NCBI GenBank assembly: GCA_002104985.1
Contig: MCGO01000058.1
Span: forward strand, 124,001 to 188,000
From: Rhizoclosmatium globosum
Lineage: Eukaryota > Chytridiomycota > Chytridiomycetes > Chytridiales > Chytriomycetaceae
Direction: 5' to 3'
DNA length: 64,000 nt
Under the pieces are notes generated by a model. That model saw only the letters and a list, made by a program, of their open reading frames with translations, was not told where the DNA came from and ran no database searches. This document shows positions 45,520-56,770 of the stretch, one piece after another; position 1 is the stretch's first letter; every line of letters starts with the position of its first letter. The position numbers were made by a program, and so were the translations under genes.

Positions 45520-45610
45520 CAACCATTCTTTGCAATGAACCCTTCCAGCCCATCAAATAACACTTTCCTGACTCCCTGCATGTTTGAATACACAACTGTT
45601 CCTGCATGAT
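45520..45610 (+). repeat. Dispersed direct repeat, copy A
   Basis: It shares with 48940-49045 the core CTTCCAGCCCATCAAATAAC, flanked by similar CAACCATTC / GACTCCCT and TGAATA...CCTGCA segments. The copies are diverged by substitutions and short indels. Confidence 0.65.
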
Positions 45611-46257
45611 GGAGGGAGATGCGAAAGAAGTGAACTCTGAACGTCCATTACAATTTAATGTGAAGGTTGAAGTATTTTCCTACTAAGGATACACTTTTTG
45701 CTTGAGTTTTATCATAATTGGTTGAATTTGGAGCATACAGCCTCAATGAGCAAGTCTGTAATTCGAGTTGAAAGTCAGCACTTCCAGCCCACCGCAAATA
45801 GGTGCATTTACAGCTGAACCCGTCGAAACGGATTCCCTGGTTCGTGAAGCTTTTCATGTTTCTTTAGATCTTGTGGTCATTTGAAGCCTCGTGAGCAAAC
45901 CTGGATGCGTTATTGGGGGGTCCAATAAGCCCAAAAATCAGGTCATTGAGGAGTTTATCAAGACTAATCGGACAGAGGTGTGGTTTCAGAGTCAGGTGGT
46001 CTTGCTTGTTGTAGTCGGTGTCCTTCTCATATTCTCATTCTTTCTCGTGCTCGGTGTTGCGCTGTTTGTTGATGTTTGCGGCGATTGGATTGTATACCAA
46101 GGATGTGACTGTAACACTGCAATGTGGATTGAAACAGAGGTTTGGGTTTGGTGTACCACCAAAAGACACATCAACAAATGGTAATAAGGTGCGAGGGAGT
46201 CAGAAACTGTCGTCACCGCATTTTAAAAACTATGCAATAATACTCTGATTAAGCATG

Positions 46258-46377
46258 CTTAGGCCAGTCTATTTGTTTTAATTAGTTATGTCCAGCTTTC
46301 CAACTCAACACTTCATCTTCAACAATGCACTGAGCCAGCTTTCTCTGCTCATCTCATTCACGCACATTAGATAACAA
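46258..46377 (-). repeat. Right arm of 120-bp inverted repeat
   Basis: It is the reverse-complement partner of 44560-44679. Both share TGCGTGAATGAGATGAG, TGTTGAAGATGAAGTGTTGA and TAACTAATTAAAAC in order, which defines the full 120-bp arm. Confidence 0.75.
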
Positions 46378-47279
46378 ACATTCATTTATCGGATTTTATT
46401 GATGCAATGCAATTAACATCGTCTGCTTCGACTAATAGTCTTGTTTGAAACTGCCACCAACTATTTTGGAATTGGCGCATCTTCCGATGAGTTATTATCT
46501 ATGCTCCTTGTTGTATTAAACAGTTTATTTGATTAGCAGAGAGTTTCAAGCTTTAAACTATCTGGGAACACACAGATTTGCTAATTAACACTTGATTATA
46601 TTCAAAGTAGATGAGAATCCTTAATCCTGGCTGGGTTCTTTCAGAAAAGAATAAAAGTGTTTATTAGACTTGTGCTGGATTTATCGAAGCGTGAGATACC
46701 GATAAACAACGATTTTTCGCGCAAGTACATCATCGAAGAATATCGATCTTTATAGTAGGCAGCTATCGCGGCATTCCACACGATGTTTACCGTTGAGTTT
46801 ATCGTCATTGGCCTGGTCATGGGCTTCTGCATCAGAGCTCTTCACGTGGAAGGTACGTTCGCTACCACTTTGCCACTTCGCTATTGGATTTGTACTCCCG
46901 TTGTATATATTATCCACAAATTGGATATATGACGAAAGGAGACGCACGAAGAAACAGAAATAAGAATATACTGTAAACACATTTATTTGAAGATTCGAGG
47001 AAATCTTTGCTGGATGGGTGAATGGAGATGGCATTCACTAAGGGTTGACAGACTCACTGCTACAACAACGTGCTAACTGCAGAGGGCCAGCCTGCATGAC
47101 GTCAGAGAGAGTGCCCCTTGAACTTTTTCGAGTGTATTGAACGCTGCTGTTTATGGAAGAAGTTTTTGGGACCTCCTGGCAAGTGTCAAAGCTGACAAAC
47201 AAATGAAATGTCTGACATTCTCAAAGTATAACATAATGCTTTTTTTTCTTTTTCTTTTTTTCTTAATCTGAATTTGTCC

Positions 47280-47690
47280 AATCAGTCATCACTTCTCCAG
47301 TTACACTCTCCAGAGGTTTCACATCTACTTCAATACTGCATTCCACTGGTTTCTTTGACTTTACCGACTTCACCAAATCCACCAGCGTTCACATGATCAA
47401 GTAGAACCTCCACTTTTGACTTCTTTACAACTTAAGAATCTTCGCACTTTTGACGTCAACATTGCACCCATTCGCGATTTCGTCTTAAGTTTCTTTGTTT
47501 GCTCTGGCCTTGTCTGATTGTCTGTTGATTTTCTGAGAAATGGAGATACCCTTGGTTTGCTCAAGAATTTGCTCTTGCCGGTGGAGATGCTCTAAGGAAT
47601 GATATTCTGTTTTGATAAATTCAATGTCCAAAGATTCCAAATCCTCATCTTCAGGCACATCCCACTCAATTTCCTTCCAAAATTGTCACC
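47280..47690 (-). pseudogene. Protein-kinase relic A
   Basis: On the minus strand one frame reads EIEWDVPEDEDLESLDIEFI then IKTEYHSLEHLHRQEQILEQ before stops. A second frame further on reads NAGGFGEVGKVKETSGMQY, a glycine-rich kinase loop (GxGxxGxV pattern, G-F-G-E-V). At least two in-frame stops and a frame change separate the pieces, so this is a decayed gene. Confidence 0.5.
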
Positions 47691-48596
47691 TCCTTTGATT
47701 CAACACAATGAATACAACCTAATTTTCAACTTACAAAGAGGTAGGTTGATTGGCAATATGAAGTCACATGGAGAGTGCTTTGATTAGTGCCAATGTTTTT
47801 CTTGGTTTTAAGGAAGGCATCCATTGGCTTTTTAGAGCCAAGTTCACCCCTTTGATCTAGCAACAGCTGGTGCGGTTGCATTATTTGCTCTGCTGAGAGA
47901 GTCACATTAAAATGAACTTGAGATGATTTTGAAGAACCCAGTGAATGGAAACTTATCACAAAAGAAAGCTCACGATTGGAAGATCGGCTTTCAGATAATC
48001 AGTTCTTGAAAATCTTTGGCTTCAACGTTACACTGCTAAAATACAGTTTTTGCTTTGCCAACTCGTAGGTAAGTTGTAATGCTGTTTGGAAAGTTTTAAA
48101 TGCAAAGGTCTTCAATTCTCGAAGAAGTTTGCCTTGTTGTATAACAAATTGTAAGCTCTTCTTCCTTGAGAAAATTTAGTAATTGATGTAGAAGAAGTAA
48201 TTTAAAAGATAGATTACACTGCCTCTGTGTCGTTTGGCCCATCGGAAGCTCAAAAACCAAACATGTATGTTGCAGGAAACGTCTACTTTGGAACTGGTAC
48301 TGCTCCGTTCTCCCTTTCTTAGCCATGGACAAGGTGGCACTGGTCCAGGCATATTGGACGGCACTGAACTGTTGTTCCCAACTTCATTTGAAGCACATTG
48401 CGGACAGAGGTCTGCCTTGCTCAATAATGCTTTGCGGAAGTATGTAAACACAATTTTCCAGCAACACTACAATTTTGTGTCTCTGTCAAGAAAATTGCTG
48501 TGTTGGTCCAAAAGAAAATAAAAACAGCTATCCGCTGCAGATAGTCCTCTTGTGCTCTGTAGAGCAAGTGACCCAAAGCTGACATGAGCCTCAACA

Positions 48597-48818
48597 CTAG
48601 TGAACATATTGATCAGCAAAGCGACGTGTGATTTTCAACAAATACTCACCAATGTCATCACCCTTCTCCGCTTCCAACGCTTTTACAACAGCAGCAAACA
48701 ATTTGAGACACCATTCTTTGCAAACAGAGTCCTCAGTTTGTCTAAGAACAGCTTCCACAGCCATATTAAACACAAGAAACAATGAGCATTGATTCTCCTG
48801 GACTAAGCCGAGCATCAA
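48597..48818 (-). pseudogene. Decayed exon-like sequence of unknown family
   Basis: The frame reads AVEAVLRQTEDSVCKEWCLK then LFAAVVKALEAEKGDDIG, ending at a good GTGAGT donor. It looks like a former exon. No connected exons with an open frame were found. Confidence 0.35.
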
Positions 48819-48939
48819 TCAATGTTGCAGTTGTAACAGTTCAATGTGGTGTTGACAGAGGAACTGTGAGCCAATGCAAGAAGTGAGACATTGCATAGGA
48901 ATGCGCGTAGAGGTTGCAGGTGAGACGCAAAAGCATCTT

Positions 48940-49045
48940 TTTTTCCAAGTCAACCATGCTCTGTTTATTTGCAATGAAACTTTCCAGCCCATCAAATAAC
49001 ACTTTCCCGACTCCCTAGGTTGAATATGCAACCATTCCTGCACGT
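48940..49045 (+). repeat. Dispersed direct repeat, copy B
   Basis: This is the partner of 45520-45610. Just upstream, GTGAGACGCAAAAGCATC (48920-48937) recurs exactly at 49828-49845, bracketing the G+T-rich block at 49.16-49.83 kb. Confidence 0.6.
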
Positions 49046-49270
49046 ATAACCAGTGATCCGATAGCATGTGCTGTGCTTTTCAGCATCTATCCCCTTACGC
49101 CAACAATTTACTTCCCACCCAATTACTCCATATCTCTCATGAGGCCTTCCCGTAACTTGGTCTTGTGGGCTGGATGCGGTTAACATCAGCAGGCCCAAGG
49201 GGAGGAGGTGTTTCTAGAAATATATCTAGACCCTCCCTAGTTTTTAAGGGAACCACCCTAGGTTTGGTTT

Positions 49271-49822
49271 TTACTCATGGCTTAGTAAAGATAGCCCAGA
49301 GGCAAGCTCCTCTTGAATCCTTTTGGGTGGTGGTTGGTGCTGTTCCTCAACACCTTCCTCCTGTGTATAGTGTCTGGTTTCATCGTTCTCTGGTATGTCA
49401 GTGTCTTCTGTGTCCCACCACAGGTTGGCATCATCCCAGTCTTGTGCGTCCTGTTGATCTGTTCCTCTCTCCTTTGTTATTGTGTCAGGGTTATAGCAGA
49501 ATTCCTCTTCCCTTGCATATTGGTCCATGTAGGTTGCAAGTGTGTTTATAATTCCTGGTGGGATTTTCCTTGTTCCCATGTTATTTGATTATATCATATC
49601 AATGGCTCTTATCTGTTGTCCATAGGATCCGCCATGCTTGTGGGGTTCATCTGTGTTAAGTGGTTCCATACAGTGCTGGCAACGTGTAACTTCTTTTACC
49701 TCTGTTGTTCTGTTTTTCTGTTTGCCTTCTTTTGGCCTGTTTCTGGGTCCCTCATGCTTCTGCCTTGTATTATTTTGTCTGGCCTTGATTGTTGCAGTTA
49801 TGTGGTTTGTTTCCTCCCCCAT
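49271..49822 (-). mobile_element. Possible retroelement gag-like remains (A+C-rich strand)
   Basis: Two minus-strand frames separated by one stop read on in the same phase. The first (49822 to 49589) has a basic region and RCQHCMEPLNTDEPHKHGGS, a C-x2-C-x-H-like motif. The second (49579 to 49271) is acidic (QYAREEEFCYNPDTITKE, DDANLWWDTEDTD). The coding strand is strongly A+C-rich, unlike neighbouring genes. A gag-like origin is a guess. Confidence 0.35.
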
Positions 49823-50024
49823 GGTGTAGTGAGACGCAAAAGCATCATGTGCAATGCTTTTAGGAGCTGTGCAGTTTCATTATATTGCAAGTGAGATGTC
49901 TTTTGGAACCAAGCAAGAAGAAGAATGAGCAGCAATGGAGACTGGGAAATCAGGGACTTTGTGACGGTTTTGTCAAGGATGAGGAGACAAAGAATGTCGA
50001 TTAAAGAAAAGACTAAGTCAGGTT

Positions 50025-50692
50025 TCAAAGTTTACTGTATAAGTGTTTCATCGAAGCAGTTATATTCAAACCAAATACAGTCCACCAATTAGCCGGGAGA
50101 GGACCAAGCTTGATTGTGCCTTTGTCGTATTTTGCTTTCAGAATGGCGTTAACTGCGTCCAAAAAAGGCTTTGTTTCTGCACTGATTCCTGCATCATTGA
50201 GCCATCCACTGAGTTTCCCAAAAATAAGCTCCAAGTCACTAGATTGCATGAACAAGATAAAATCTTTGGATAGAACTCAAAAATTTTGCATGTGCAGTTT
50301 GTCGTGTTCATGCCTAGGTCCAGAAAACATGCTTGTAGCAATTGTGGACAAAAGCTTGTTTTGGGGACAGTGTTCAGCCGCGACTTGCGACAGACCAAAC
50401 TTTTGCTCGATCATTGGTGCACTTTGCTGGCCAAAAAGTCTGTGTGAATCATACAGATTGTTTCTGATGACTCCCTAACAGTACGTTTAAGGCATTCCAA
50501 GTACTCATGACTAAAGCAAACTTTTTTATTTGATGTCTTGTTTCTGTTGTATGCAAGTTCTGTATTAACCCCATGCACTTCCTCTACATCAAGAGTTCTT
50601 ACATGCCCTACCAATAAGCCAGTATGAACAATAACACGCAAATCAAGCTTGACTTCCCAATGCTGGAGTCCCTGGATTGTAAGTCCAAACAC
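50025..50692 (-). pseudogene. Decayed gene fragments of unknown family
   Basis: Minus-strand segments in changing frames look like former coding exons: HWEVKLDLRVIVHTGLLVGH, YNRNKTSNKKVCFSHEYLEC, APMIEQKFGLSQVAAEHCPQ, then LIFGKLSGWLNDAGISAETK and PFLDAVNAILKAKYDKGTIK. Stops and frame changes lie between them. No family is recognised. Confidence 0.35.
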
Positions 50693-50754
50693 CCCCCAAC
50701 ACCCCCCAACACACCACCATCACCACCAAAAACCGCAGTTAAAGTCTGTTGGCA

Positions 50755-50776
50755 CAACAGCAACAACAACAACAAC
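50755..50776 (+). repeat. CAA trinucleotide microsatellite
   Basis: This is a run of CAA units interrupted by one CAG within a G-poor, A+C-rich tract. Confidence 0.8.
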
Positions 50777-50929
50777 CCCACCATCAAATAACCAAAACCC
50801 AACCAAACAATAACAACAACCAAATTCAAACACAGATGGAAGAGGATGAAAAATTAAGGACATGCAAAGAGATGCCCCACCACCCAACACCCAATGACCC
50901 AACAAACAACTAACAACAAAATCAGAGCA

Positions 50930-51520
50930 CCCTCAAATCCTTCATTGCTGAGAAGGAGCGCCTCGCAACCATCAAACCATCCTAGAACAATAACGTCTCC
51001 AACAAAGGACTCACCTTGGACAAAGCCAAGGCCAAACTTGAAGGAGACAACGTTGAGTACTCCAACATCAACAAACACTTTGTCACTGCAGTCAAAAACA
51101 GATGCACCCTCTGCTACAAGTTCACAGATGCTGGCAGCATCTTCCCATGCAGTGAATTAGCCAACTACTCTATGATGGGAACCATCCGTAAACATGCTAA
51201 ACCCGCCATCAAACCAATTATCAAGAACTGTACGTTTGCTTACCTTTCAATCCAGAACATCCTGTCACAGGCAAGCACATCATTCAAACAATAACCCAAT
51301 AATCAACCCAAACCAACCCAGGTCAAAACCACAACTCAACGCAAGGCGCATGAGATCCATACAGCCTACTACAACATCTACATGAAGGAAAACAAAACAG
51401 CTGAATCCCTCATCCACTGCTTCCAAGTCTACTGGGCAACTGCCATTGACGTTGGACAAAATAGTGACCTGAACAAGCCACAACAGACTGAGCCTGCTGC
51501 ACACATGGTCCTCCGCCCCT
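50930..51520 (+). pseudogene. Decayed gene of unknown family
   Basis: One plus-strand frame reads STLKSFIAEKERLATIKPS, stop, then LTLDKAKAKLEGDNVEYSNI and NKHFVTAVKNRCTLCYKFTD. After an intron-like gap it continues RKAHEIHTAYYNIYMKEN and ESLIHCFQVYWATAIDVGQN. It is helical and coding-like but broken by a stop. BAR-like coiled coil is a weak guess. Confidence 0.35.
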
Positions 51521-51639
51521 GAAGGAGGCCCCACCTGCAACTTTGCAGCAACCACCACAGCCCGCCCAACACCCTGTCACCCACCATATCCACCCCCACC
51601 TCAAACCAACCTCCAACGAGGCTCAGGCTGCTACAAATC

Positions 51640-52600
51640 ACTTCTCACATGAATGCCCAAACAAAACTGCCAACTTCAGGTGGAGACTGACTTCTACCGT
51701 GGAACTGACAACTTCAACATTTACGACAACAATTTCAACAACCAAAACCCCACAAGCCACTGGGACTCATCAACTGCCAAAATACAACAGCCAGCCACAA
51801 CGACCCAAGTTTTTCTTGAGCCCTTCATCAGCACAGGCGAGCCTAAATCAAACAAACCAAGTGACTTCAGTGCACTCTCAGCCACAACCACATCACTCCT
51901 CTCACATGGCTCAGGTCATGCTATCACCCCAGCAAGAAGAGACAACAGAACTCTCTTCAAAATCCACTGTCATAATGCCCATTACTGCCCCTCATCACCA
52001 GCAAACCTCATTCCCCAAGCCACACTCAACCGTCAAGGACAACCTATTTTGGATATGAAAATGAATCTGCAATCTATGAACACCAGGAGTGCATCTCTTC
52101 AAACTGCAAAAAGGACACCTGCATCATGCTTGTCAAAATGAAATTCAATCTCCCATTCATACCTATCATCAATCAACCAACCCACTCTACCCAATTCTAT
52201 GGCCAGATCCTCTCCCAACTACAGCAATACTACCCACATATTGGCACCACATTATCAAGGAAATATGGAAGACCTCACAAACAGACTGAAACTTGATTCC
52301 CTCTGACTCCACAAAATACTTGGACACACCTCTGTTGAACGCCTATGCTATATGATCCGCCACTGTACAACCGCTGATTTACCACTATCTGCCATCATTG
52401 AGTGCCAATTCACAGACTGTGCCAAAGGTACAACTCTCCCCCAGACCAAGCAACTGCTTTGGAAACATCTAACAAGTTGTTGTTGTGGACAAACGTACCA
52501 GGAAATCCTGGGTCTAACCCCTGAGAGCAAAGAGCAATGCACTTGTTGTCAACATCCAACTGATCCAACCAGTAACAAGCCAAGATGTCTACTCCCCAGG
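51640..52600 (+). mobile_element. Possible Copia-type retrotransposon relic
   Basis: HKILGHTSVERLCYMIRHCT (about 52308-52370) resembles the gag-pre-integrase motif (H-x3-LGH-xS..RL). Upstream, a SPANLIPQATLNRQG-like piece resembles the region after Copia protease. Frames shift repeatedly and no integrase or reverse transcriptase is visible. The strand is A+C-rich throughout. Confidence 0.35.
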
Positions 52601-52929
52601 CAAAGAATGGACACAATACAGCTCTGGGTCATCCAAATGGCATTTTATGTACAATCCCTGTTCCTGGCCACTTGTCATTCCATCTCCTCCAATGCTCCAT
52701 TCTCCTGCATTGCTTCCCACTCTAAGTTGCCATTGTTGAGTGTCTCCTCTTGATTGCTTTCTGTGGTTCTATCTTCTGCTTGTTCTTGGTTTGGTTTTTG
52801 ATGCCTGTTGGAGATTTCAACCATTCCTGGTCATAATATTTTGGTTCCCATCTTGTGCTCTGTGAATGGTTTTATAGCTCTCATTTGTAGCGTTATTCTT
52901 GGGCTACACACATGATGGCCATTTTGGTC

Positions 52930-53290
52930 TACAATATCTTCATTTCTGTCTCGGAATTAAGAATCAGCTCTTCCATCCACTGCTTTGCAACAGACAATCT
53001 CACTGGACCACTGACAGTAATGAAGTCATATAACGTCACTCCTGCCACCAGTTCCATGATAAGGTAGAGTTGGCCATCTCCCATTATCACATCCTCATAT
53101 TGAGCCACGTCCTTGGCCCCTTTCATCTTTTGCAAATTTGCGCATTCACACTTGAAAGATTGCAGGACCATTGGGGCCCTCGATGATGGTATTTTGGCAG
53201 TGTCATCCCAATTTAGACTTCACCAAGTAAACAGCACCACCTCTTCCTTCACCCAACTTATTCTTTACAGCAGATTACCATGACCAATGT
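52930..53290 (-). pseudogene. Protein-kinase relic B
   Basis: On the minus strand KNKLGEGRGGAVYLVKS (glycine-rich loop, 53231-53280) is followed by DVIMGDGQLYLIMELVAGVT and LYDFI, then KQWMEEL (hinge and helix D-E region). The invariant kinase core beyond this is missing, and the pieces lie in different frames. It is a truncated, decayed kinase gene. Confidence 0.6.
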
Positions 53291-53399
53291 ACAGGTCACA
53301 ATTGCAAGGAAGGTAAACTTTTGACATTGATATGTTTGGATACTATGAGCAGTTATCCCTCATTTGTGTGACTTGATTCACAGGGGTCAACTTTTACCT

Positions 53400-53640
53400 T
53401 ACCCCCTCAAAATTTCCATGTAAATTACAATAACTTCAGTTCATTTATCATGTGGGTGGCTCTCAAGTAAATCGCAAAGAGAGAAGCAGTCAATCCATGC
53501 ATGGCCATAGCAATTCCACCACAACTAACTTTTCTTGTCAGCAAACTCAATTCTTGCCCATGAATATTGATTGAATTGGGCTGATTCTGCGGCCCCTGGG
53601 TCCCACATATCCAAAAGACTGCAGAAGGCAATTTCCCAAT
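53400..53640 (-). pseudogene. Decayed duplicate of the DExH helicase 3' end
   Basis: The DNA aligns with the 3' end of the helicase gene at 59.72-59.99 kb. Shared are GTAAATTACAAT.ACTTC.GTT at 53420 and 59742 (the helicase 3' UTR), and GTCAATCCATG...TAGCAA.TCCACCACAACT...TCAG.AAACTCAATTCT at 53489 and 59865. Indels and substitutions disrupt the coding frame. It is a segmental duplicate in the same orientation, about 6.3 kb away. Confidence 0.7.
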
Positions 53641-53947
53641 GTGTAGCCACCCATAAGAACCATGCATTGCAATCCAAGGAGAATCTAAATCAAGTAAACC
53701 AGGCTTAGCAACTTAACAGTTGCATTAAGTGTTGCGCGCAGTTGGTGTCACTGAAGGCATGTATGAAGAGCTCCTGCCAGGACTGTCTGCATGTGGACTT
53801 AATGACTTTCATTGCAACAGGCTCCATTGGCTGCAACAAGGAGCAGTGGAGTAATAGCAAGTTTTATTTCAAAAAAGTATATGTTGTGGTTTAACAACAC
53901 TTTTATCCACTTTTGGGTTGCAAAGTAAAAATATACCTCACTGCATG

Positions 53948-56290
53948 TCAACCCAAATACAATGGTGGTTCATCCCCTTGTCTTGCACTGTTCCCACTTT
54001 CTTCAAACTCTTTACAACGTCTTTTCAACGCCCCAACTCCTTCCTCAAATAAAGCACGTTCACCAAAACGCGTAATCCCCAACACTGAACACAAATCACT
54101 TACACGTGTAACCAACAGAACACGGCCATTGATCTTTTCGTCAAACACAATACGCGTTATGTCCAAAGCGCCCACTCCAATTTCCACGAGCCACAGAGCT
54201 ACTTGTGTGGAAGTCCAAGAAATTGGATCGGCAGGGAAAACAGAGGAACCACCTTGCTCAAGAAGCTGTTTGATGTTACTTTGAATTTCGTCATAAGTGC
54301 TTGCTCGATTTTGAGGATTCTTTTCAGCAGTGATTGAGGCGGCGATGGTATTGTTCATTGCTTGGAATAAAGATTCCCCCTTCTCCTGAAACTGATCTTG
54401 TGGACGCTGTCTTGGTTGCTCAGCCAAAGCAGATGGATGAAGTGTGTTTGTTCCAGCAGAGCTCAGAGTGACAGGCCGAGTAGTAGCAGGTGTTTGATTT
54501 TGTGATTTATGGCTCGTATGAACAGAGGATGGTAAAGGAGATGAAGAAACTTTGAAGTGTGTTGTATCCCTGAGAGATAATTCATAAGGAATTGATGTAT
54601 TTTATCAAACAACAACAAACCTCAAAACCTCAATCTCATTGTCAATAATGAGCGTTTCTGCAGAGCCTCGTACAACATTTTCCGTGACAGGTTTACTGTT
54701 TTGAATTTGAGGATGTTCTCGCAGTGCTTGCTGTGGTGCTGTCGTACGACGTCTCCAAACCCATATAGAAAGCACAAACAACCCAACTCCGAGAACCAAA
54801 GCTCCAACAGATATGGCCACAACAGCTGCCTGAGACAAACTCTTAACGCCAGTTCCATCCACAATCCCAAATCCATCTGTAGCAGCGGAATCGCCAAAGA
54901 CTCCTGAAATCTCATGCTGAAAAAAAGAGGATGCAAGAGCAGAACCTCCAGTCAAAACATTTGCAGGTGGATATGAGGATACGGCAAAGATAAACTTTCC
55001 AGTGATGGACTTCCCCGACCGTCCAGAATCTGGACTGAAGTTGTCCACATGCACAGCTGAGAAGGAGAGCTTAGCCCATTTGGGGACAGGTATATCTGTT
55101 ACCAAGTCTATTTGCTGCCAGACTGGATTGTAGTTGATGTTGATTCCATGGCTATACGTCGTAATAAAGGCAGTGGAAGTTTTGTTTTGATTCGGGTACC
55201 CTATAATGACATCTCCATCCATCATTGATTCGCCTAATCCAAATGCAGCCCATCCAGTTTTGAGGGAGTGAATGGTGAAGATTGTGTTGCCTGACCCGTC
55301 AGGTTTTAATATGGCACAAATGATTGGATTTCCCACAAGTGGATAGCACATTGTAGTCGAATTCAGGACAGATTGCAAAGTAGTGTCTTGTGTGGATAGG
55401 AGTGATGGAGTAAGAGAAGTATCAACATATCCACCCAAACCAGATGATACACTGCATTCAAGAAGACGCGAGTACGCCTCCACGAAGTCCGTGATGAATG
55501 TGGTTTGGTCTGTGGCATACTGGTTCACATAATACATGTAGCTTGCGTCGTTGATTAAGCTCAAATCGACTGGAAGCATCATTCGTCCTCTTGTGTCAGC
55601 CCATTGCCACTTCTTTGAGTCATTATAGATCACAGACACGTTTGAGTAGTATGCAGGATTGCTGTGGGCAAGTGCGAGACGAACGAAGAATTCATTCGTG
55701 AGGGAGAGAGGGGTGGTGGTCCAAGGCCCAGCATATCCAGAGACTTGGACATGGCAATTACCCAAATTATGGGCACCCATCAGCACCACTGCATCGCGGT
55801 CGTTTGTGAAACCAAGGCGATTAAACCACGCGCGTAGGTCCTGGGCATTCCACTGCGCATCCGTGTGCTCTGTTGCAGGTGAATACTTGACATCCGAGGT
55901 ATTGACGACATCTGCGCGACCAGGTCTCCACGGCACCGCCAAATTCGCGGATTGAATTGCAGCGCCAACTGCCACGGCGCCAGCAAACGAAAGCGTGTCT
56001 GCGTTCGAAATGGATCCAACTAAAAGTAGAACATTGAACTCGCTGTCACACACACACACACACACACACATTCACCCACCTAATCCACTTTTCAGGCCTG
56101 TCACTAAATCAAACTCCGCCGCGTTCTCCTCGCCAAGAAGCGACTGGCCGTGCGGTGTTCCCGTCGCGTCTTTAAAGGCCAATCGAATCAGCTTCGGTCC
56201 AAGGCCGGCGCGTACGAGGCCTGCGACATTCGAACGAAGCCGCGCCCAGTCTGAGTCGCTGAGTGTTGGCGCTGCGAATGGTGTCCACAT
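53948..56290 (-). CDS. Peroxidase-DOMON-transmembrane-SAM fusion protein
   Basis: This is a 743-aa protein. Exons are 56080..56290, 54621..56019 and 53948..54569. Residues 1-280 are a cytochrome-c-peroxidase-like domain: RLAFKDATG (the distal His is replaced by Lys), FAGAVAVGAAIQ, the proximal His in LMGAHNLGNCHVQVSGYAGP, and LPVDLSLINDASYMYYVNQYA. About 290-440 is a DOMON domain (HSLKTGWAAFGLGESMMDGD, then VIIGY), which usually binds heme b or sugar outside the cell. About 465-489 is a membrane helix (VVAISVGALVLGVGLFVLSIWVW) followed by RRR, placing the rest in the cytosol. Exon 3, joined in phase (AG|G), ends in a SAM domain (WTSTQVALWLVEIGVGALDI). No signal peptide is visible; an upstream exon may be missed. 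An out-of-frame ATG lies at 56318. Confidence 0.8.
56047..56070 (+). repeat. (CA)12 microsatellite within intron
   Basis: A perfect 24-bp CA repeat lies in the first intron of the peroxidase fusion gene, 9 nt after the 5' splice site. In the transcript it reads (GU)12. Confidence 0.95.
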
Positions 56291-56387
56291 TCTGAAAAGG
56301 TTTTGCCTGCTTGGACATTGGCCAATAAAATAATGGAATGATGTTTGTGATGTTCTGACTGTCCCGCCCAAACGCAAAGCACTCAAT

Positions 56388-56400
56388 CTTTATACTTTTA
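56388..56400 (-). promoter_or_regulatory. TATA box of the peroxidase fusion gene
   Basis: On the minus strand AAAAGTATAAAG lies about 100 bp upstream of the ATG at 56290. A CCAAT-type ATTGGCCAAT lies about 65 bp further downstream. If the TATA is used, transcription would begin near 56360. Confidence 0.5.
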
Positions 56401-56590
56401 TGGCAAACGCTGCTCATTCGGTCAAATACTGTGGCTTTTGTTACGGGGATTCCGACGCCTCCTGACTGTGTCATTATCATAAAAACGGTTTTGCTACCAC
56501 TATTCCGTAAATCAACAATTTATTAACTAGATTTATGTGGGAAAATCTGCTGAAGTTGGCTATGAAAGCTTTTTTACGAGATCTTATAGT

Positions 56591-56770
56591 TACAGCTGAT
56601 TGCAAAAAGAATGATCCACCCCCTATTTTTAGGTGTGAAAATGTGCAATAAAACAGATGGAAAGTGAATGGAAAAAGCCTCATCTCCAATTGGAAAACCG
56701 TTGGATTTCGAATGAAAAGCTTGCACAGATTTGTGGCTTGGACAACATGTGATACGCTGCATGCCCTGCC
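56591..56770 (+). repeat. Left arm of near-perfect 180-bp inverted repeat
   Basis: From TACAGCTGATTGC to GCATGCCCTGCC this arm is the reverse complement of 57062-57259. I saw one substitution (CTTGGACAAC versus CTTGGGCAAC) and one 18-bp insertion in the right arm. The spacer is 291 bp and no gene lies in either arm. Confidence 0.93.

Larger units (their letters stand above)
43704..53947. other. 10-kb gene-poor relic region
   Basis: No intact gene is supported. It contains a 120-bp inverted repeat pair (44560, 46258), a dispersed direct repeat (45520, 48940), protein-kinase relics (47.3 and 53.0-53.3 kb), probable retroelement remains (49.3-49.8 and 51.6-52.6 kb), decayed exons of unknown origin (48.6, 50.0-50.7 and 50.9-51.5 kb) and a fragment of the helicase gene (53.4-53.6 kb). 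43950-44190 and 44880-45070 also look like diverged direct copies of each other. Confidence 0.7.

Noticed and set aside
49165..49900. Plus-strand hydrophobic frames suggesting a multi-pass membrane protein
   Set aside because: They result from G+T-rich (Leu/Val/Phe/Cys/Trp) codon bias of the skewed block; the opposite strand has the more natural composition.
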